From NCBI GenBank assembly GCA_001972305.1, contig BDDD01001660.1, positions 339,807-403,806 of the forward strand: a DNA stretch of 64,000 bases, written 5' to 3'. Below, one piece after another: positions 34,611 through 46,272 of the stretch (its first letter is position 1; each line of letters begins with the position of its first letter). Source of the stretch: Cephalotus follicularis. Its lineage: Eukaryota > Streptophyta > Magnoliopsida > Oxalidales > Cephalotaceae. A program made the translations under genes and the position numbers. The notes beneath the pieces are model-generated. The model searched no databases and was not told the DNA's origin. It was given only the letters and a program-made list of their open reading frames with translations.

Positions 34611-37600
34611 CTAAAGCCAGTTGCCATAGTGTCTCACACCCATAGCATCAAGGTGTCTGTCAAAGACCGCCTTTGGTAGAGCCTTAGTAAGCGGGTCTGC
34701 AATGTTGTCTTCACTTGGAACTCGTTACACTTTTATATCTCCACGATCAACGATCTCACGGATAAGGGAAAGCGCCTGAGAATGTGCTTAGACTTTGAGT
34801 ACGATCTAGGATCCTTGGATTGCGCTATCGCTCCAGTGTTATCACAGTATAAAGATACTGGATCTTCAATGTCAGGAACAACACCAAAATTTTTGATGAA
34901 CTTCTTCATCCATACACCTTCCTTAGAAGCTTCCTATGCTGCAATGTATTCAGCTTCAGTCACTGAATCCACAGTGGTAGGCGACTTGGAACTCTTCCAG
35001 CTCACTGCTCCATCATTCAAGGTGAACACAAACCCCGATGTTAATTTTGAATCATCCACATCTGTCTGAAAATTAGAGTCAGTAAAACCCTCAATCTTCA
35101 AACCTTTTACTCCACACATTAAGAATAAATCCTTTGTCCTGTTAAGGTACTTGAGGATATCTTTGACAGCCTTCCAGTGACTCTCACATGGACCTGACTT
35201 ATATCTTCTTGTAACACTTACAACATAGGCGATATCTGGTCTAGTGCAAAGCATAGTATACATGACGCTTCCAATTGCTGAAGCATATGGAATGTGCATC
35301 ATCCTCTATTTTTCTTCAGCTGTCTTGGGAGACATCTGCTTAGAAAGTGAAATCCCATGACGTAGAGGTAGATAACCTCTCTTGGAAGTTTCCATGCTAA
35401 ACCGCTTAAGCACTCTGTCAATGTACAAAGACTGGGACAACCCTATCATCCTTTTTGATCTATCTCTATTGACCTTTATACCTAGGATATAGGACGCTTC
35501 TCCCAAATCTTTCATGGAGAAAACTTTAGATAACCAAGCCTTTATGTTCGACAACATGATCACATCATTTCCTATAAGGAGTATGTCGTCAACGTATAAG
35601 ACCAGGAAAGTCATGGAGCTCCCACTAACCTTTTTATAAACACATGGTTCATCTCGATTCTTAATGAAATCAAACTCTTTGATTGTCTCATCGAATCGGA
35701 TGTTCCAACTTCTCGAAGCTTGCTTTAGTCCATACATGGACTTTTGAAGTTTGCACACTTTCTGGTCCTCACCAGTGGATATGAAACCCTCAGGTTGAGT
35801 CATATATATGTCTTCATCAATGTTTCCATTGAGAAAAGTAGTTTTCACATCCATTTGCCATATGTAATAGTCAAAATGTGCAGCTATAGCAAGTAAAATT
35901 TGAATGGATTTAAGCATGGCCACGGGAGAGAAAGTTTCCTCATAATCAATCCCTTCTCGTTGATTGTAACCTTTGGCTACGAGTATAGCTTTGAAGGTTT
36001 TCACTTTTCCATTGTCTCCAAGCTTACTTTTGAAAATCCATTTGCAACCTAAGGGTTTAACCACTTCGGGTGCATCCACTAGATCCCAAACTTTATTGGA
36101 GTGCATGGATTCCATTTCATAATTCATGGTTTTGAGCTATTTCTCCGAGTCCATATCGCATATGGCTTCTTTGTACCTTATCATATCATCGTTCATGAAA
36201 TTTACCTCTTGGGTACCTTCAATGAGAAAACTACCATAGTATCTCTCAGGTTCCCTGGGTAATCGGATAGTTCTGCGCAGAGGTTGTGTATCTGTGGTAG
36301 TTGACATTTCAGGAACATCAATTTGAACAAGATTTGACAGGTCGTCAACTTGTGGTTCTTTAGATCGTTCATCGAGTTCTATCATACTCCCACTACTCTC
36401 TTCCAAGAGGAAGTCCTTCTCAAGAAAAGTAACATGCCTGCCTACAAACACTTTGTTGTCAGGTGGATAATAGAAGTAATATCCTCTTGTTTCTTTAGGA
36501 TATCCCACAAGTTTACATTTTATGGACCTTGATTCCAATTTATCTGCTGCTGCCTGCTTGACATATGTAGGGTAGCCCCATATCCTTAGATAACTAAGAT
36601 TGGGTTTCTTCCCATTCCATATCTCATATGGGGTCTTGGGCGCAGATTTCGTTGGAGTCTTGTTCAATAAGAGAACAACAGTCTCTAAAGCATAACCCCA
36701 GAAAGACAGTGGAAGTCCAGCATCACTCATCATGCAACACACCATGTCTAGCAAAGTGAGATTCCTCCTTTCAGACACACCATTATGCTATGGTGTTCCC
36801 GTAGGGGATCACTAAGAGATAATCCCATTATCTCTGAGATAAGTTAAAAACTCGGTGGAGAGATACTCGCCACCATGATCTGATCGAAGAATTTTCAGAC
36901 TTTTACCAGTCTGTTTCTATACTTCATGTCTGAATTCTTTGAACTTTTCAAAGGCTTCAGATTTCTGTAGCATAAGGTACAAATAACCAAAACGAGAATG
37001 ATCATCCGTAAATGTTATGAAGTAGGAATATCCACCTCGGGCATCAACTGTTATTGGTCCACATACATCACTATGTACTATACCTAGCAGTTCTGGGGTC
37101 CCTTCCCCTTTCCCTGTGAAGAGAGATTTGGTCATTTTACCTTTAAGACAGGGTTCACAAGTTGAAAGCAGTTATACATTGAAAAATCAAAATATCCATC
37201 CGAGATCAACCTGCAGACTCTTTTCTCACCTATATGACCAAGTCTGCAAAGCCATAGGAAAGATTGATTAACTTCATCTCTCTTTCTTTTATTGTCTTTT
37301 TGCATATTAAAAACAGTATCATGTTTACTCAATACATATAATCCATCATGAAGGAAACATTTTGCATAAATCATATTATTAAATAAAATAGAACAACACT
37401 TGTCTTTAAAAATAACATGAAAACCTTCAGCATTTAATGCTGGAATAGAAAAAATATTATGCAAAATGTGAGGCGAATAAACACAACGTTTGAGTTCTAA
37501 ACTCTGGCCCAAAGGCAACAAAATATAAACTAATCCTATAGCTATGGCTTCAACAACGGAACCATCCGCAAGATGTAGATCTCCCTCACCCTTGTCAAGG

Positions 37601-37663
37601 TTTCTTCTGTTCATGAGGGCTTGCAAATTAGAACATATGTGAGTACCACATCCGCTGTCTATA
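34611..37663 (-). pseudogene. copia-3 pol: protease to RNase H (decayed)
   Basis: On the minus strand from 37663 down: protease beginning DSGCGTHICSN; integrase N-part (FLWLCRLGHIGEKRV, where WH is expected, so the first zinc-binding His seems lost); a frameshift near 37135; integrase core (IVHSDVCGPITVDARGGYS, then NGVSERRNLTLLDMV); GKKPNLSYLRIWG; RT with CKWIFKSKLGDNGKV, GIDYEETFSPVAMLKSIQ, WQMDVKTTFLNGN and LVLYVDDILLIGND (about 35580-35620); RNase H with TDSNFQTDVDDSKLTSGFV, TEAEYIAA and a terminal YGNWL ending at 34611. Apart from that frameshift one frame is kept, with stops near 36800 (three close together), 36135, 35306, 34934 and 34722. The RT is much better preserved than in copia-1. 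Confidence 0.95.
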
Positions 37664-37832
37664 TGTAATAACCGCAAATTCAATTCGTGTACATTGTAAT
37701 ATTGATTAATAAAATGTGCACTCATTTCAATTTATTGTCCAATTAGTATAAAATTGTGATTGGTAATTGCTTGGGATGAATGGGTGTACAAATGGTGAAG
37801 TATCAAACATAAGAAACCCTAAAACAGCCATC

Positions 37833-37918
37833 GACAGCCGACTGTCACAGGGGAACAGTCGACTGTCTGAGGCGTGAGTGGGCAGTCGACTGCCCAATGC
37901 ATCCAGTCGATTGGAATG
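37833..37918. repeat. CAGTCGACTG cluster 1 in solo LTR D
   Basis: Four to five motifs (CAGCCGACTG, CAGTCGACTG and variants) occur in 86 bp. A TATA-like TTTATAT lies about 260 bp downstream (38177-38183). Confidence 0.8.
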
Positions 37919-38965
37919 GTGCAGAATAGGCGCCTGGCAGACGCAGAGACAGTGATGCCAAGTGTTCTAAAGGTGGCATGTACGTGAAATACGTGTCACC
38001 AGCTGCCATAACATGCAAGGGGAGTGCCTTGCATGTCCTCTATTCCCTCTGCATGGATTGCAGACCTGCAACCTGCAAAATAGAAGAGAAAAGGTAAGAA
38101 AGAGATGCATGTGAGAGAGAGAAAGAAATGAGACAAGAGTGAGTAATGAGCCTGGCGAATTCTAAAGTTCCAGACCTTTATATCAGCTGTCCAGGAGCTG
38201 AATGTGTGTTAGAAAACACTGAGAATCGAGGGGGAATTGCTGGAAATTATTGAAAGCTTGCATTGGAGGATTTAGAGAGCTCAAAGAATGACACTTGGAA
38301 GCTTGGACTTCTCCTGGTAAGTTCCAATTCAAACTCCTTGCTTAGGTAGTACTGTAACTAGGAAGGTTAGTTATTCTCTGTTAACATGGTAAAGGATTAA
38401 CAGTTTCTAGAATGGAATTGAAATGGTATGAAAGGAAGTAAGAGAAGGGACATGAAGCTTAGAGGATTTAACAACTCTAATTCGAGTTACAGATGTTGTT
38501 AGTTGCTAAGAAATGTACATTGATTCTCGTAAGTATATATAAACCTTCTGTCCACATCAAGGAATCCGAAATTGAATGATAGTTGACAAGGAGTTAAAAG
38601 TGGAAGTTGAAAAATGGAAGTTAAGACTTAAGGATTTGGTAATAAGCTACTGTTGAAGTAGTAATTGTATCTGATAATTAGCTAACCTACTGTTCAATGA
38701 CTAAACCTACATGCATGCATGATATAGATTAATCTTGCTGGATTTAGAAGCTTTGTTGGTGAAAAGCTTGGATAACTCAAAGTGAAAGATCAATTCCAAA
38801 TTGATCTTGGGATAAGCAATTGAGGTAGGGGTAACGATATGTTTTGGAAGATATGAGCATGCATATGATGTATGTTTATTTTTCTGCATTGTTGCATGTT
38901 TGATTGGATTTGTATTAGAGATTAAAAATCACAAACTGCTACTGCCTGCATTTCTGGGCAGAAGT

Positions 38966-39084
38966 AGTCGACTGTTCTTCATTGCAGTCGACTGCTCAAC
39001 CCTATCCAGTCGACTGTTCTTCATGGCAGTCGACTACTCAACCAAAGCAGCCGACTGTTCTTGAGAGCAGTCGACTGTCCTAGG
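38966..39084. repeat. CAGTCGACTG cluster 2 in solo LTR D
   Basis: About six motifs occur, alternating with CTTCATKGCAGTCGACT-type spacers (TGTTCTTCAT, CTCAACC). It is downstream of the presumed promoter, as in the Tekay LTR. Confidence 0.8.
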
Positions 39085-40411
39085 TAAAATTTGCTGATGT
39101 AGGTTCTGTTGGACCTCAATTTTGAATGTAATTATCTTGGCCTCCATATCGATGATTAGAACAGTCAATCATGGCCTCATATACAATTACATTCCAAAAC
39201 TAAACAATGTACGCACTCCTTGTGAGAGTTGCATATGAATTGACTATGAAATGCTATTCTTTGTGAATCCTTGCATTGCTACTGTATTATAATGTTGTTA
39301 CTGTATATACTACCTTATATTAGTATATACTGTTTTGGTGCTATTCAACACCACTACCACTTATATTTCAATGATTGAAACGAACTTTGGGCTATGTACC
39401 CAAATTATGATATCAACTATCATTTTCAAATGAAAACCTATTGTTTAAAGAAATTATTGATTTTCCTCGTATGAGAGGTACCATCTGTTTTGTTCTCCAA
39501 AGCGAGGACCATTATTGTATTGATATCATTTTCCTCCTATGAGATGTACGATAATTGATTTGTTATATGTTTATAAAGAAAACAACTTTTAGATTGCATA
39601 TTGCTGACATATGTAAAATTGTTATTGAAATGCTTGAATTGTCTGTGCTTGTTGCCGGTACTCGTGTGATGGCTGTGGTCACCGACTACGGTAGGGATCC
39701 TGGGTGCCAGGAGTTGGCCAGAGTATCTCCTAAACTTATCTGCATTGTAGTTCTTTTGTTAAACTACCCGCCAACGCCGGTAGTAAATGTTACCTGTTCT
39801 ATCATCCTCGGAGCGCAGGTGATAGTTAGGTGGTACGCAGTCGGAGCTAGGAGATAGCGGCATGTGACACCCAAACCAGGATGAATTGATTGTACCCTTG
39901 TGCGGTATTCTTGCATATGTATTGTCTATGGCCACTTGGCATGATTGCTTATATATTGGCACATTTAAATGTTATTTTAAATATAAACTGTCATACATGT
40001 TGCATTCATATATTCCTTAGCATGCATTATCTTCCTACTTAGCCAAGTGAGGACAATGACTAACCCCTACAATTTCAGATTAAGCGAAGACGATCGGAGT
40101 TCGCTGCTGAAGCTTGGAGAGCTTCTATTATTCATCTTAAGGTTGTTATTTTGTTATGATGTACTGTATTTTTGTAACGAACGGATCATACCACGTTACT
40201 ACTTGTATTTTCTTTGTTTAAGGATAATTGTTGGTTTTTACCCGCACGTAGTATGGGATGCATGCGGATGACTTGTATTTATATTCCGGCTTATCGAATG
40301 CTTCTGCAAATTTATTTATGAATTGTTGCTGGAATATTACTATGCTTATTTCTGATATCACCATATATGCTTGTCCAATGTAAGTTGGGTAAAACGGGGT
40401 GTGACACTATA

Positions 40412-40435
40412 ATCCAGGAAGATGAGTCAGAAATA
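40412..40435 (-). pseudogene. copia-3 protease N-side fragment across solo LTR D
   Basis: Removing solo LTR D and one CTATA restores a minus-strand reading DSSSWIIDSGCG, a normal Copia protease entry. The eight codons here are therefore the piece upstream of the insertion. The LTR of element E begins at 40436, so the rest of the protease and gag is missing. Confidence 0.7.
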
Positions 40436-41642
40436 TGTTATAGAGTGTGTGACCCGTCAAGCCACTAGGTGGTTCGATGTACTTATACTCTACTCTATTA
40501 TACAGTCTTGTTCTATCCATGTTACATTATGCAAATTGTATTTTAATATTGGCATAACTGTATATGTTTTATCACATAATCGAAACATGACACTGCTTAC
40601 ATGTATGGTGCCCTGTCACATCAAAGGGTTGGTTGTCGAGCCAAGGGCTATGAGAGTGACTTTCTTATTCCTTGTGACTAAACTGTTCCAAGTCATAGGT
40701 TCACTTGTTTTGGACATTCGTAAACCGGATAGAGTTGCTGTATTGTGCATGCTCTCGCGAATGGGAGGGTGGAGTATCTCATTGCCACATGGGTTGAACC
40801 CTAAAGCTAATGTAGGGTGATGCTGGGAGCATGTACCCTGAACTAAACCCACCATGGGAATTCTTCTTGGATGGTCACATATCCCGTGTCAATAGAGATT
40901 CCCATATGGGACAGTAGTGTATAGACTCTATGAGTCTAGCAAGTTCTTGATGGACTTGTCTGATCCTTAGACCTGAGCGGCTACTGTGTATTGCATAGAG
41001 ATTGTATGACTTTGATTTCTGCCCTACCAGGTTCTTTCACGTGACTGGAAAACAGGCAGCTTTTGGGTCTTGTAGGATTTATGTGAATGTAATTGAGTGC
41101 GCAACATGGGATCGTCACACCCGATATGAGGGTGGTCGGTTCTATAGTATCTGTATTCATTGTGGACTTTGAAATAGCTGGCCAGGTTATGGCGAGTTGC
41201 AACCTAGGGTTTTCGGAAAGGCTTGTCGATAATTATGATGGTAAAATACGGATTTATAGATACCGGCATATCTAGGGTTGACACGTATCCTTACCCTAGG
41301 CTATGATCAGAGCCTAAGATGACGAGGGATTATAGTACACGGTAACTGTCGTCAGGATAAAGTAATGGATGTATTGGAAATGGACTAAATTATGAAAATT
41401 AATCAAGGGATTAATTTACACACCTGGAATATGATAGTCATAGGTTTAGGGTCTTAAGAGTAGTCAAGGACTATTTATGGTAAGTTTACTTAAGAGCAAG
41501 GCGTCTTAGTAACATACCATCGTTACCGATTAATTCCGGATTTTCGGGTCTCGCCTCACGAGTATATGTATCAGATACATATATTGTATTATTTTATAAT
41601 GTGTGATGGCACATGTTATATATTGTGGTGTATTAGTGATGT

Positions 41643-44124
41643 TGTTGGGAACGCTCAACCCGAGTGCAGCGGAAGACTTTACAATTCTGACTTAGGGGTT
41701 AAGGGTCGATTAACTTTAAAATTCTCTCAATTGGTTAATCCCCAAGCAATGGGATGCCTTAACCTAAGTCCAAAAGGTCCCAATAAATGCCAAGGAACAT
41801 CTAATCAACATCCAATTAAATCGAAACCATAAACCCAATCATTGGGCACAACGGGTTGATGAAGCTAGGGTTGCCATAAACCATAGAGTTGGACACTAAC
41901 AATGGCTCACAAGGTATAACACACAAAACCCTAGCCACAGCCCAATCAACCCTCACCCACATCATCCCTAACCATAAGAGATGAAACACAAAGCTACACA
42001 AGGGAACCATGGAGGTTTTTGTAAGGGTTTCACACACCCACATCAAGACCCACTGCCATGGCGCCACAAGAGTGGGAAGAAGCGGATTCTTACCGGAGGT
42101 GAAGACTCCTTCCTTCAAGAAATCTCCCTCTACACTTTGTCCTAAAAAACCCAATCTCCTCCAAGCGAATCCTTAAGCCATGTAAGAGGAGGATGAAGGC
42201 CAAGTGTTTAAACCTAGTCTAAATCACTCTAGGTAAAGATAAGAAGCAGTGTGCAAGTTATCTCCACCTATTATCATGTTTGAGTGGTGAAAGGAGGCTT
42301 GGAAATGGTTGCTTTAACGCACCAAGCGACATAGGCATTGATGAGTAGGCGATAGGTGTCGATGAGTACGAGATCAGGTATAAGAGATCGCACAGGATGG
42401 AAGAGAGAGAAAGAAAGAGTCAAAGTTGTGTGTTCAGCAAGTGTCTGTCAAAATCTTTATAGAGCTGACTTTCTGTCATCTTGGCGTCAACGTGTACGCA
42501 AGGCATCGACGTGTACGCGTCTCACATTACGAAATGGTGTCAACGTCAGAGATAATATGAGATAGGTACGTAGTGTCATTTGTCTTCGGTTCAACACCAA
42601 AACCTCATAGCGTCAACGCGAGACCCTGGTTTTTCCAGTGTTAACGCAATGCTCTCCATAGCGTTAGACTTTCTAGTTTAGACATCGACGTGGTGCCCTT
42701 TTGGCATCGACGTGTAAAGCTACTGGTTTTTTCAGTGTTAACGCAATCCCTTCACGTCAATGCCCAACAGCCCAACTAGACATAGGCATCAACGCATACT
42801 CATAGCGTCGATGCCAAAGACAAAGAACAATCTCTTCTCATTTCCAGAAAAGCCTTCGCATGGAATATTTCATCGTGGCATTGCACGGACCTAAATCCAT
42901 GCAAATGAAATACTCACTAGCCTAGCAACATCTTCCCTGATGTTGTCCTTTGACTAAATGATATGTGTCCTGCCACATATCAACCTGCTCAAAGTCAGGC
43001 AGGACCCTAAAGCTTGTCGTTCTCAGGTATGATGATAAATTCCTAGTGCACCCCGTCATCTGGTATGAGCATTCTAACAGTACACCGACTATCAGAGCAC
43101 CCCCGGTGTGAGCACCAGTCACCCCCCGGATCTGTGTATTACCACGTCTATCAATCATGGTCTGAATAGCCATTCGCTTTATCCAGTCATCGGCATATGT
43201 GTCATGTTTCCCTCGTCATATTTGACTCCGATTACATCATAGGGTTTGGTGAATGTCACCCCTAGTAGTGTTGTGATAGCTATGAATCTATGATCGCACT
43301 GAGACTATCGGCGGACCTCCCACAGGAACCTCTCATTCCCAGTCCACCTATGTCTGATCAGAACTTTTAAGTCTGTAATGCACATAGACAAATAGAGCCG
43401 GTCACCCTCTGTCGGGGTGTGACGATCCCATCTTGCACACTCGCCCATACATCTCAATGCAGCTCCCACAAGACCCAAAGACAACACTTTTGCCAGCACC
43501 TGTCTAGTGCTGGGGAAGGCAAAAATCAAAGTCAAGCAGTCACCACACAATGCATGCCAGTCGCTCAGGTCAAAGGAGACAACGCAGGCTATAGACCTAC
43601 TAGTCACCATAGACTATACACTACCGAGACCATATGAATCCTATTGACATTGGGTATAGATTATCCAAATAGGTTTCCTATTGGTAGGTTAGTCCAGTGT
43701 CCTGCTCTCTAGGATACACCTCACATTCAGCTTTAGGGATTACCCCAATTGGCTATGAGATAACCAACCTCCACTGCTAACCCGGGAGCAAGCTTTACGT
43801 GACAAGTCTGAATGGTTCATCAATGGCCCTTAAGAAAGTAAACGTATGACTTGAAACATTTTTCACAAGGAATAAGGATCTTATTCTCATAGCCCTCTCG
43901 ACAAGAGTTCCAATCCTTTGAACGTGGCAGGACGCTATTATGGCATACAGTTAATTCCGTATAATTAGTCTGTTCCTTTTGGTTGGTTGGGATGAGCCAC
44001 ATAGAATTGCAAATATATAAATATGCACATAGAATATACAAGGAATTCAAAATTGTATTAAATTAAGAGTGTTTATATACAAACGAGCCATATCGTGGCA
44101 TACAGGGACACCCCTAATACAACA
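41643..44124 (-). mobile_element. Solo LTR F (2482 bp)
   Basis: On the minus strand it begins TGTTGTATTAGGGG and ends GCGTTCCCAACA. The perfect duplication GATGT flanks it (41638-41642 and 44125-44129) inside LTR E. No gag or pol. A cluster of GCGTCAACGC/GTGTCGACG-type motifs lies at about 42482-42830. Immediately downstream on the minus strand is TATAAA (42456-42461). Likely Copia-type, and of the same broad group as LTR E. Confidence 0.85.
42456..42461 (-). promoter_or_regulatory. TATA box of solo LTR F
   Basis: TATAAA within CTCTATAAAGATTTTGAC on the minus strand, about 20 bp beyond the end of the palindrome cluster. CT-rich leader follows (CTTTCTTTCTCTC near 42405). Confidence 0.55.
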
Positions 44125-45272
44125 GATGTTACGTGACTAATTAGTTGACGCAACATACTAATATGATTTTGGTATTAAAATAATAATTGGATTATTATTC
44201 TCTATCTCTATATCTCTCAAACTCTCTCTTATTGGCTGTTGCCTAGGACATTAACGTGTGATGGTTATTAGATAACCAATATGGCAGGTAGTAGCAAACA
44301 GAAGGCAACACATCTTCTTCACAGTGCTGGCCGTTTGTTATGGCGCCAAGAAAGGAATAAAATCCTTTAAGCGCGTTGTAACAATGTGGTTCCATTTTGG
44401 AAATGGATAAGCCATTTGTTATGGCGCCATGGATGGTATACTGGATTTCTATTCTAGGAATGAAGTCTGGTTAATTCATTTCCATTATGGCTGGCCTTAT
44501 GGTGATCCACGTTTGGTGGATCACAACTCTAGATAATTGGTAAAGCCTTAAGTCATGCAAGAATGAAAAGGAAACATGACTTGTTATGACACAAGAAATG
44601 GAAAACGAGATTTGCATTATGGAATGAAATCCCATTTACATGTTTTTCATTATGGGTGGCTTTATGGTGATCCATATTGTATGGATCATGACACTAGGTG
44701 CTTTAAGAGCATAAGAGAGAAAAAGTGTTTTGGATATATAACAGTGAACACATTTTTGCATGTGGGAGTAGTGTGTCTTGCCACATGTCTGCAACATTTT
44801 GCAGAGAGAGAATTAGCATTGTGTTTGGTTTTGTTCTTAGAGAATAAAACAGAAAAGAGAAAAGAAAAAGCAAATACCTTTGATCATAAACACCACAGCT
44901 TGATTACTATAGGTGGTGTATTGCTTGCATTAAGCTCTAGATTAACTGTATTAATATTAGAGTAGGATTAGTGTTATAGGAATTGTTTTACGCTGGTCAT
45001 TCCGCTGCTGTCTGTTCTTGAGTGAAAGCTTAAAGTCTCAGAACGGATACTTGAAGGAAGGAGTTTGGTAGCTCGGTATAAATTCTATCCTTCTCTAAAT
45101 GTTTATATTGTTTGATTGGGCGTTTGATTAGCAATCCTAAGTTGTTTGTGATTTTTTATGGTGTTAGAATATCGGACGTTCTTTGTTTTAGAGCCACTTT
45201 AATGAAAATTAAAGTTGAACATCCTATGTACCTAACGCCTAAAATGACCATAAATTCGTTTTTATTCTTACA

Positions 45273-45287
45273 ATTGGTATCAGAGCG
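45273..45287 (+). other. Primer binding site of element E (initiator tRNA-Met)
   Basis: TTGGTATCAGAGCG lies right after the LTR end TTACA. It contains the exact TGGTATCAGAGC match. Confidence 0.9.
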
Positions 45288-46255
45288 TACTAATCAACCC
45301 CAGTTAAACATTGTTTTTGGTTTTTGGTGGTTGTTTTGGATTAAAATTCGTGGCTGATATTGAATAACCGTCGACGGTTTTGCATAAACTGTCGACAGTT
45401 ACACGTTAAGCGCTAATGGTTAGGGATAAGCGCTGATGGATTGCAGCTTAGTGCTAACGGTATGCGTTAAGCACTAAAAGAAAACATTGAGCATTGGCGC
45501 TTATGTGAAGAGTGTTGGTGCTTTGCGTTGAGCGTCAAAGCTTTGTGGTTTGGGCAACAACGCTTTGTCTAAGTGCAACTGGTTACTCAAAGCGTCGACG
45601 CTTAGCTAGTAATCGCCGACGCTTAGGATAAGGTTTCGACGCTTTTGACGGGAAAATGCAATAACAAAATGGAAAAGCCATAAGTGATGTCTATTAGAAA
45701 TGGATATGGCGCCAAAGATGGAAAATAGGATTTCTATTCATGGAATGAAATCCCATTAACATGTTTTCCATTTTGGCTGGCTTAATGGTGATCCACATTT
45801 GGTGGATCACAGCATTGGATGCATAAATTATGCAAACAGGAAATGGAAACATCCATTTTTGTCATGGTGACAAGAAATGAAAGGAGATTTGATTTTAGAA
45901 ATTAAAATTTTGTTAACACGTTTTCATTATTCCTAGCATAATGGTGATGCATAATTGGTGGATCATGTCTTTGGATCAATATGGTTTATAATCCCTATGA
46001 TGCTGGATTTTGATTAATCTATTGGGGGTTTTACCATATTATGCCACATTTGATTTGATTAGCTATCGAAAATTAAAATGTTTGTAAGTTTTCATTCATT
46101 TTTATATTATATATAATTTTGGATGTGATATGCATGATGGTAGGCTATGAGACATGACCTAGATTTTCATTTCTTTTGTGGATGTTTGAATTTGCTTTAT
46201 TATTATTGGGTTTGTAATTTGGTGGCTTGCGAGCACCTTAATTCTTATCTTTTAA
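45288..46255 (+). other. Leader of element E, non-coding
   Basis: This stretch opens with a cluster of GCGTCGACGC-type motifs (about 45367-45650), including the perfect palindrome AAGCGTCGACGCTT at 45590-45603. Two copies of a roughly 160-bp sequence follow (about 45660-45990) that also occur twice within LTR E (about 44400-44700). Each copy has GGAATGAAATCCCATT-like text and a small hairpin around TGATCCAC. No gag start is recognisable before the CACTA element begins at 46256. Confidence 0.65.
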
Positions 46256-46272
46256 CACTACAAGAAAAAGGG

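Larger units (their letters stand above)
37664..40406 (+). mobile_element. Solo LTR D (Tekay-like Gypsy, 2743 bp)
   Basis: Begins TGTAATAACCGC, ends ACGGGGTGTGACA, with the perfect duplication CTATA (37659-37663 and 40407-40411) in the copia-3 protease. It shares with the Tekay LTR at 46546: the same right end, the block TTAGCCAAGTGAGGACAA (about 40038), the CTAACCCC...CAG motif, and two separate CAGTCGACTG clusters at similar relative places. No coding. Confidence 0.9.
30245..40435 (-). mobile_element. copia-3: Copia element (same family as copia-1), 5' end missing
   Basis: Minus-strand element with its 3' LTR at 30245-34595, polypurine tract, RNase H, RT, integrase and part of the protease. 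It is interrupted by solo LTR C in the LTR and solo LTR D in the protease. Upstream of the protease only a short stretch (40412-40435) remains before LTR E begins at 40436, so gag and the 5' LTR are cut off. The candidate left half of its target duplication is GTCAG (30240-30244). Confidence 0.88.
40436..45271 (+). repeat. 5' LTR of element E, split by solo LTR F
   Basis: Begins TGTTATAGAGTG, ends TTCTTACA, and is followed by a tRNA-Met primer site, so this is a 5' LTR on the + strand. Without 41643-44124 it is about 2.35 kb. It is related to solo LTR F: blocks near 40610-41150 match, in inverse orientation, 43950-43420 (for example GGCTATGAGA, GACTTTGATTT, TTTGGGTCTTGT, GGGATCGTCACACC). A TATA-like box is at 44735-44741. 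The partner 3' LTR and pol are not in the window, so the superfamily is uncertain, though the TGTT ends, PBS and LTR text favour Copia. Confidence 0.75.

Noticed and set aside
42930..42945. TGTTGCTAGG on the minus strand preceded by AGGGAAGA as an LTR start with polypurine tract
   Set aside because: A perfect GATGT duplication and TG...CA ends define a longer solo LTR (41643-44124) that includes this point. The inner site is coincidence.
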